64,000 nucleotides of DNA from an uncultured Collinsella sp. (GTDB lineage: Bacteria; Actinomycetota; Coriobacteriia; Coriobacteriales; Coriobacteriaceae). The stretch covers positions 1-64,000 of the forward strand of contig CABQLK010000003.1 of the NCBI GenBank assembly GCA_902465015.1, written 5' to 3'. Of this stretch, positions 59,848-64,000 are shown piece by piece. The position numbers and the translations under genes were made by a program. The notes below the pieces were generated by a model, which had not been told where the DNA came from, did not search any database, and saw only the letters and a program-made list of their open reading frames with translations. Within the stretch, counting starts at the first letter, position 1, and each line of letters starts with the position of its first letter.

Positions 59848-61272
59848 GTGGTCTTCGCCCCCCAGGGAAAACATACGCTGTCGCACCGCGTTTTTGTGAC
59901 GATCTTTGTCTGCGCCATGGCGGTTATCGTGGCGTTTACGGTGCTGGGTGCGTTCTTTGTGCAAAACACCTTGGCGGATGCCACGAGTGCCAACCTGGCG
60001 CAAGAAACCGAGCTCATTGCTGCCGCCCTCGACGAGCAGCAGGAGCCCATCCCGTTCTTGCGTAGCCTCGATCGAGAGGACTTGCGCATCACGCTGATTA
60101 ACAAGGATGGATCGGTTGCCTACGACAACGAGGCGTCGCCTTCCACACTGCCCAACCATGGCGATCGCCCCGAGGTCATCGAGGCCTTTGAGAGTGGTTC
60201 GGGTTCCGCGGAGCGCGCAAGCTCTACGCTCGACGAGATTATGCTGTATCGCGCCGTCGCCCTTGATAACGGCCAGGTTGTCCGCTTGGCGCAGGCCCAG
60301 CCTGGCGTTGCGGCGATTTTGCTGTCGATGGTGGCGCCGATGCTGCTTATCGCAGCAGCGGGTGCGGTACTCTCGTTTTTTATGGCGCGCCGCGAGTCCC
60401 GTGCCATCATCGCGCCTTTGCAAGAGGTGGATTTGGACCACCCACGCCGTAGCTATGAGCACGCCTATGCCGAGATGGTCCCCATGCTTGAGCGTATTGA
60501 GTCGCAGCGCCAGGAGCTCAAGCGCCAAATGGCGGTGCTGGCGGACAACGACCGTATGCGCCGCGAGTTCACGGCGAATATCACCCATGAGCTCAAGACG
60601 CCGCTTACGGCGATTTCGGGCTATGCCGAGCTCATCGCAAACGGCATGGTCGAGGGCGAGGGCGACCTGCGCAACTTTGGCGGTCGCATCTATCGTGAGG
60701 CGGGCCGCTTGGCAGCGCTTGTCAACGATATCCTTACGCTGTCTAACTTGGACGAGGCCGAGCGTGCAACTGAGGGCGAGGCGGTGCCCATTGGTTCCAC
60801 GGAGCCTATTGAGCTCTCGCGTGCCATCTACGCGGTTGAGCAGCGTCTTGAACAGGTCGCCCGTCAGGCGAATGTGACGATAAGTCATGAGACCAAGCCT
60901 GTGGTCATCGAAGGCGTGTCGCGCTTGATTGACGAGCTCATCTATAATCTGGCGAGCAACGCCATCCGCTACAATCGACCCGGCGGTGCGGTTACGCTGC
61001 AGTGCGGCACCAACGACGAAGGCCATCCGTTCCTTGCGGTCGCCGACACGGGAATCGGTATCGCGCCTGAAGAACAGGGCAAGGTATTTGAGCGGTTCTA
61101 TCGCGTGGACAAGAGTAGGTCCAAGGCGCGCGGCGGAACCGGTCTGGGGCTTGCAATTGTCAAGCATGCGGCCCTGTATCATCACGCCACGCTCGATTTG
61201 TCGAGCGAGTTGGGCGTGGGAACCACCATTACGGTGACGTTTCCCATACGGCAGGACGAGCCATTCGCATAG
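59848..61272 (+). CDS. PhoR-like sensor histidine kinase
   Basis: Kinase of 474 residues. Two membrane helices (about 15-37 and 155-177) flank an extracytoplasmic sensor of about 115 residues. The H box REFTANITHELKTPLTAISG puts the phospho-His near 248; the N box (YNLASNAIRYN) and G boxes (GTGLGLAIVKH) are intact. GGAGGAG precedes GTG 59848, three bases after the regulator stop. Together they look like PhoPR. Confidence 0.88.
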   Translation: MVFAPQGKHTLSHRVFVTIFVCAMAVIVAFTVLGAFFVQNTLADATSANLAQETELIAAALDEQQEPIPFLRSLDREDLRITLINKDGSVAYDNEASPSTLPNHGDRPEVIEAFESGSGSAERASSTLDEIMLYRAVALDNGQVVRLAQAQPGVAAILLSMVAPMLLIAAAGAVLSFFMARRESRAIIAPLQEVDLDHPRRSYEHAYAEMVPMLERIESQRQELKRQMAVLADNDRMRREFTANITHELKTPLTAISGYAELIANGMVEGEGDLRNFGGRIYREAGRLAALVNDILTLSNLDEAERATEGEAVPIGSTEPIELSRAIYAVEQRLEQVARQANVTISHETKPVVIEGVSRLIDELIYNLASNAIRYNRPGGAVTLQCGTNDEGHPFLAVADTGIGIAPEEQGKVFERFYRVDKSRSKARGGTGLGLAIVKHAALYHHATLDLSSELGVGTTITVTFPIRQDEPFA

Positions 61273-61297
61273 CGATACAACATAGATATTGATGCAG

Positions 61298-61340
61298 ACG
61301 CCGCATTTGACTTTCGGGTGCGGCGTTGTTGTGCAATTTT
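61298..61340 (+). terminator. Terminator of the pstB/PhoPR-like block
   Basis: ACGCCGCA pairs with TGCGGCGT over a 13-base loop, followed by TGTTGTGCAATTTT; weak T-run. Confidence 0.55.
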
Positions 61341-61467
61341 ACGATTGCTTCCGACATTTTTACAGGAGAGCCTGTTTCTTATGTATAGAGTTTGGTCTCG
61401 GTAAAAAGATGCGATAACATACGAACAGTTTTGTCAATCCGAACTGGGGAAATGAAAGGCAAGCTGC

Positions 61468-62124
61468 ATGACCCTTCTCGAACTGTTCCAGCTGCTGAAG
61501 AAGCACCTTCAGCTGGTCATCACCCTTCCGGTGGTCTGCGCGATCGCCATGGGCATCGTGTCCTTCGTTGCGATGGACAACACCTATACCGCGACGACGA
61601 GCATGTACATTCTCGCCAAGACCGACGATAGCGGTCAGATGAGCTACAACGATCTCTCGGCGAGTCAGATGCTTTCCAACGATATCGCCACGCTGCTGGA
61701 TAGCGATAGCGTTAAGAGCGGCGCAGCCAATGAACTGGGCCTCACCGATCTGGATGACTACAAGGTGTCTGTTTCCTCCGAGACCACCACGCGTGTCATT
61801 ACGCTTTCGGTTACCGGCACCGATGCCAAGGAGACGGCTAAGGTCGCAAAGGCCATGGCCAGCTCGGTGAGTACGGTCGCTCAGAACGTCGGCGCTGCCC
61901 AGAGCATCAACGTTATCGACGAGGCTAAGACCCCCGAAGCCCCCAGCGGCCCCAAGCGCACGCTGTATATTGCCGTCGCGTTCCTCGCCGGTATCTTTAT
62001 CGCAGTTGCCTATGTCGTTTTGGCAGACATGCTCAATACCCGCATCCGCGGTGCCGAAGAGGCAGAAGAGCTCCTGGGCATTCCCGTTGTTGGCCGAATT
62101 CCGGCTATGAAAGGTGGTAAATAG
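61468..62124 (+). CDS. Wzz/CapA-type polysaccharide chain-length regulator
   Basis: Activator membrane protein of a bacterial tyrosine kinase pair. The 218-residue product has helices at about 17-38 and 170-190 with an extracytoplasmic Wzz domain between (TATTSMYILAK near 42) and a short cytoplasmic C-terminus (LLGIPVVGRIP). It starts a capsule or exopolysaccharide operon; the 195-base gap upstream holds the probable promoter, but I cannot place it firmly. Confidence 0.88.
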   Translation: MTLLELFQLLKKHLQLVITLPVVCAIAMGIVSFVAMDNTYTATTSMYILAKTDDSGQMSYNDLSASQMLSNDIATLLDSDSVKSGAANELGLTDLDDYKVSVSSETTTRVITLSVTGTDAKETAKVAKAMASSVSTVAQNVGAAQSINVIDEAKTPEAPSGPKRTLYIAVAFLAGIFIAVAYVVLADMLNTRIRGAEEAEELLGIPVVGRIPAMKGGK

Positions 62125-62126
62125 GC

Positions 62127-62864
62127 ATGGCTAAGGCAAAGAACACCGACAAGCTCGTTGTACAGAATGCCGCCAAGACCCTTCTGGCCAACATCCGCTT
62201 TGCGAGCGTGGACGACCCCATCCGCACCATCACCGTTACCTCCTCGATTCCCAACGAGGGCAAGTCTACGGTTTCCATTAACCTTGCTCAGGCAATCGCC
62301 ACGAGCGGCAAGTCCGTGCTTCTGGTCGAGGCCGATATGCGCCGCAGGTCCCTTTCCGATATGCTCGGCGTTCGTTCGCGCGGCGGACTCTATGCGGTCC
62401 TTTCCGAGCAGATCTCCATTGACCAGGCGATTGTCGAGACGGGGCAGAAGAACTTCTACTTCCTCGATGCCGAGCCGCATATTCCCAATCCTGCCGACAT
62501 CATCGTCTCTCACCGCTTTGCCAAGCTGGTAAAGGCACTGTCCGCCAAGTTCCAGTACGTTATCTTTGATGCTCCCCCGGTCGGCACCTTCATCGATGCT
62601 GCCGAGATCGCAAGTCTGACCGACGGTGCGCTTTTTGTCGTGCGTGAGGATTTCACCAAGCGCGAGGAGGCGCTCAACGCCATCGGTCAGCTTAAGAAGT
62701 CCGAGAAGGTCAAGCTCATCGGTACCGTTATGAACTACTGCGAGACCGAGACCAGCGAGTACTACTACTCCTACTACACCAAGGACGGTAAGAAGGTGAA
62801 GAAGGGCTCCGACGATCAGGGGACTTCCAAAAAGGGCATCTTCACCAACCGAGCAAACGTTTAG
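62127..62864 (+). CDS. CpsD/CapB-type tyrosine kinase
   Basis: BY-kinase of 245 residues. Walker A-type SSIPNEGKSTVSINLAQ near 36-52, Walker A' LLVEADMRR near 70, and Walker B VIFDAPP near 147. The autophosphorylation site is a Tyr cluster EYYYSYY near 211-217, followed by a Lys-rich tail rather than ending the protein. It lies 2 bases after the Wzz gene. Confidence 0.92.
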   Translation: MAKAKNTDKLVVQNAAKTLLANIRFASVDDPIRTITVTSSIPNEGKSTVSINLAQAIATSGKSVLLVEADMRRRSLSDMLGVRSRGGLYAVLSEQISIDQAIVETGQKNFYFLDAEPHIPNPADIIVSHRFAKLVKALSAKFQYVIFDAPPVGTFIDAAEIASLTDGALFVVREDFTKREEALNAIGQLKKSEKVKLIGTVMNYCETETSEYYYSYYTKDGKKVKKGSDDQGTSKKGIFTNRANV

Positions 62865-62881
62865 TTGATTAAGGCTGACCT

Positions 62882-63532
62882 ATGCGTGACATTCATTGCC
62901 ATATCTTGCCGGGTGTAGACGACGGCGCCGCCGATCTCGATGAGAGCTTGGCGATGCTCGAGGCTGCCAAGCGGGCCGGTGTAACCAGAATCGTTTGCAC
63001 TCCTCACTGCCGTGATCCCTATTTTGATTACGACAAGATGTGGGATGCCTTTGAGCTGCTGCGTGATAACGCTGACGGTTTTCCGCTCCAGATGGGCTTC
63101 GAGGTCAACCATCGAAAGCTCGTTGAGCTTGGTATCGATGCCGCGGAGCACTTGCATTTCGATGGGACCAACGAGTTTCTGCTCGAACTTTCGACGCATG
63201 CCGATGCGTATGCGTTTAGAGAGTACGAGAACACGATTTACGATTTGCAGTGCCGTGGCTACCAGGTGATCATCGCTCATCCTGAGCGCTATCGTGCGGT
63301 TCAAAAGGATGTAAGCGTTGCGGAGCGTCTGGTCGATATGGGCTGCAAGCTGCAGGCTTCGGCGGACTTTATTGCCGGCGGTCGCTTTGGTCGCGAGAAA
63401 AAGCCGGCACAGCGCCTGTTCGATCAGAACCTGTACAGCTTCATCGCGAGCGATGCCCATAACGTGGGTCATTACGACTGCCTGGCGAAGGCTCGCGCGA
63501 AGTTTAGTGTGCGCGGAGCTCATTTTCGCTAA
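62882..63532 (+). CDS. CpsB/CapC-type PHP-domain tyrosine phosphatase
   Basis: Metal-dependent phosphatase that reverses CpsD phosphorylation. The 216-residue product has the PHP motifs DIHCHILPGVDDGA at 3-16, TPHCRDPYF near 40, IIAHPERY near 136 and SDAHNVGHYD near 198. It completes the kinase-phosphatase module. Confidence 0.92.
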   Translation: MRDIHCHILPGVDDGAADLDESLAMLEAAKRAGVTRIVCTPHCRDPYFDYDKMWDAFELLRDNADGFPLQMGFEVNHRKLVELGIDAAEHLHFDGTNEFLLELSTHADAYAFREYENTIYDLQCRGYQVIIAHPERYRAVQKDVSVAERLVDMGCKLQASADFIAGGRFGREKKPAQRLFDQNLYSFIASDAHNVGHYDCLAKARAKFSVRGAHFR

Positions 63533-63571
63533 TATCTGTCCCTAACGTTCGCATTGAATGAAAGGGCAGCC

Positions 63572-64000
63572 ATGGATATCCAACTTAAGACGGGATGCTT
63601 TGATGACGCGGCGTTGGTGCGCCGCGTCGTTTTTATGGACGAGCAGGGCTACGAGAATGAGTTCGACCAGATCGATGAGGCTTCTGACTGCATTCATGTG
63701 ACGCTCTATGTAGACGGCGAGCTCGCCGGTTGCTCGCGCGTGTTTCCCGAAGAGCTTGAGCGCGCGGCTGATGCGGAGGCTCCGGTGTCGCCGGCGTGCG
63801 ACTTGGACGAAGGCGTCGCGGCGGGGGAGACCTACATTATGGGGCGCGTGGCCGTGCTGCCGAGCATGCGCCGTCGCGGTTTGGCGAGCAAGATTGTCGA
63901 GGCCAGTGATACGTGCGCGCGTGATGCCGGCGCCAAGCTCATTAAGCTGCATGCTCAGGAATACGTGCTGCCGCTCTATGCCAAGGCGGGCTACACGCAG
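63572..64000 (+). CDS. GNAT-family N-acetyltransferase (3' end cut by window)
   Basis: The first 143 residues of an ElaA-like GNAT protein: VRRVVFMDEQGYENEFD at the N-terminus, the acetyl-CoA segment MGRVAVLPSMRRRGLASKIVE near 90-110, and LHAQEYVLPLYAKAGY at the edge. AAAGGG precedes ATG 63572. The substrate is unknown. Confidence 0.85.
   Translation, partial: MDIQLKTGCFDDAALVRRVVFMDEQGYENEFDQIDEASDCIHVTLYVDGELAGCSRVFPEELERAADAEAPVSPACDLDEGVAAGETYIMGRVAVLPSMRRRGLASKIVEASDTCARDAGAKLIKLHAQEYVLPLYAKAGYTQ

Overview
The window looks like a chromosome segment of a gut Coriobacteriia, most likely Collinsella or a close relative. This is judged from GC-rich coding sequence, Actinobacteria-type Tad/Flp genes, a T-box in front of pheST, VanRS-like regulators, a mannose-family PTS next to an Amadori-product deglycase, and protein style; no rRNA is present to prove it. 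Genes run mostly on the + strand.

Layout. 1-2.8 kb: end of a PTS operon (SIS deglycase, EIIC, EIID), probably for fructoselysine-type sugars. 2.8-7.7 kb: small accessory block with an AlbA_2/Schlafen-type protein behind repeated operator-like boxes, an unknown gene, an SRA-like/HNH protein (candidate type IV restriction enzyme), a zinc-ribbon protein and a DUF5710 protein, closed by tRNA-Val. 8-15 kb: EamA exporter, DUF4012 envelope protein, glmM, M32 carboxypeptidase. 15-19 kb: T-box leader, pheS, pheT. 19-22 kb: ECF-type Ni/Co transporter (M, Q, O) behind a promoter overlapped by a NikR-like operator. 22-29 kb: phospholipase-C-like protein, pyk, a Ca2+-type P-ATPase behind a strongly folded leader that sequesters its Shine-Dalgarno, and rsgA. 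29.4-39 kb: a compact Tad pilus operon ending with a DUF192 gene and lacking a prepilin peptidase, then a toxin-antitoxin pair. 39.7-54.5 kb: housekeeping genes (rsmI, metG, rsmA, tatD, rlmH, proC, serS) interleaved with tRNA-Phe, -Leu, two -Arg and -Ser. 54.5-61.3 kb: D,D-carboxypeptidase divergent from a VanRS-like two-component system, then pstB with a PhoB/PhoR-like pair. 61.4-64 kb: start of a capsule/exopolysaccharide operon (Wzz, CpsD, CpsB) and a truncated GNAT gene.

The most unusual signal is around the tRNA genes. Downstream of tRNA-Phe, tRNA-Leu and the first tRNA-Arg the tRNA 3' end plus its terminator is duplicated 186-190 bp further on. Between the copies lie an inverted echo of that tRNA's T-arm and a chain of hairpins. 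The Leu and Arg cores are 92/96 identical although their tRNA-derived flanks differ. tRNA-Ser and the second tRNA-Arg keep only an inverted T-arm echo. Other non-coding signals worth attention are a kissing-loop leader before the P-ATPase, two MITE/REP-like inverted-repeat elements near 46.3 and 48.8 kb, and two long nested palindromes between genes at 16.5 and 27.8 kb.
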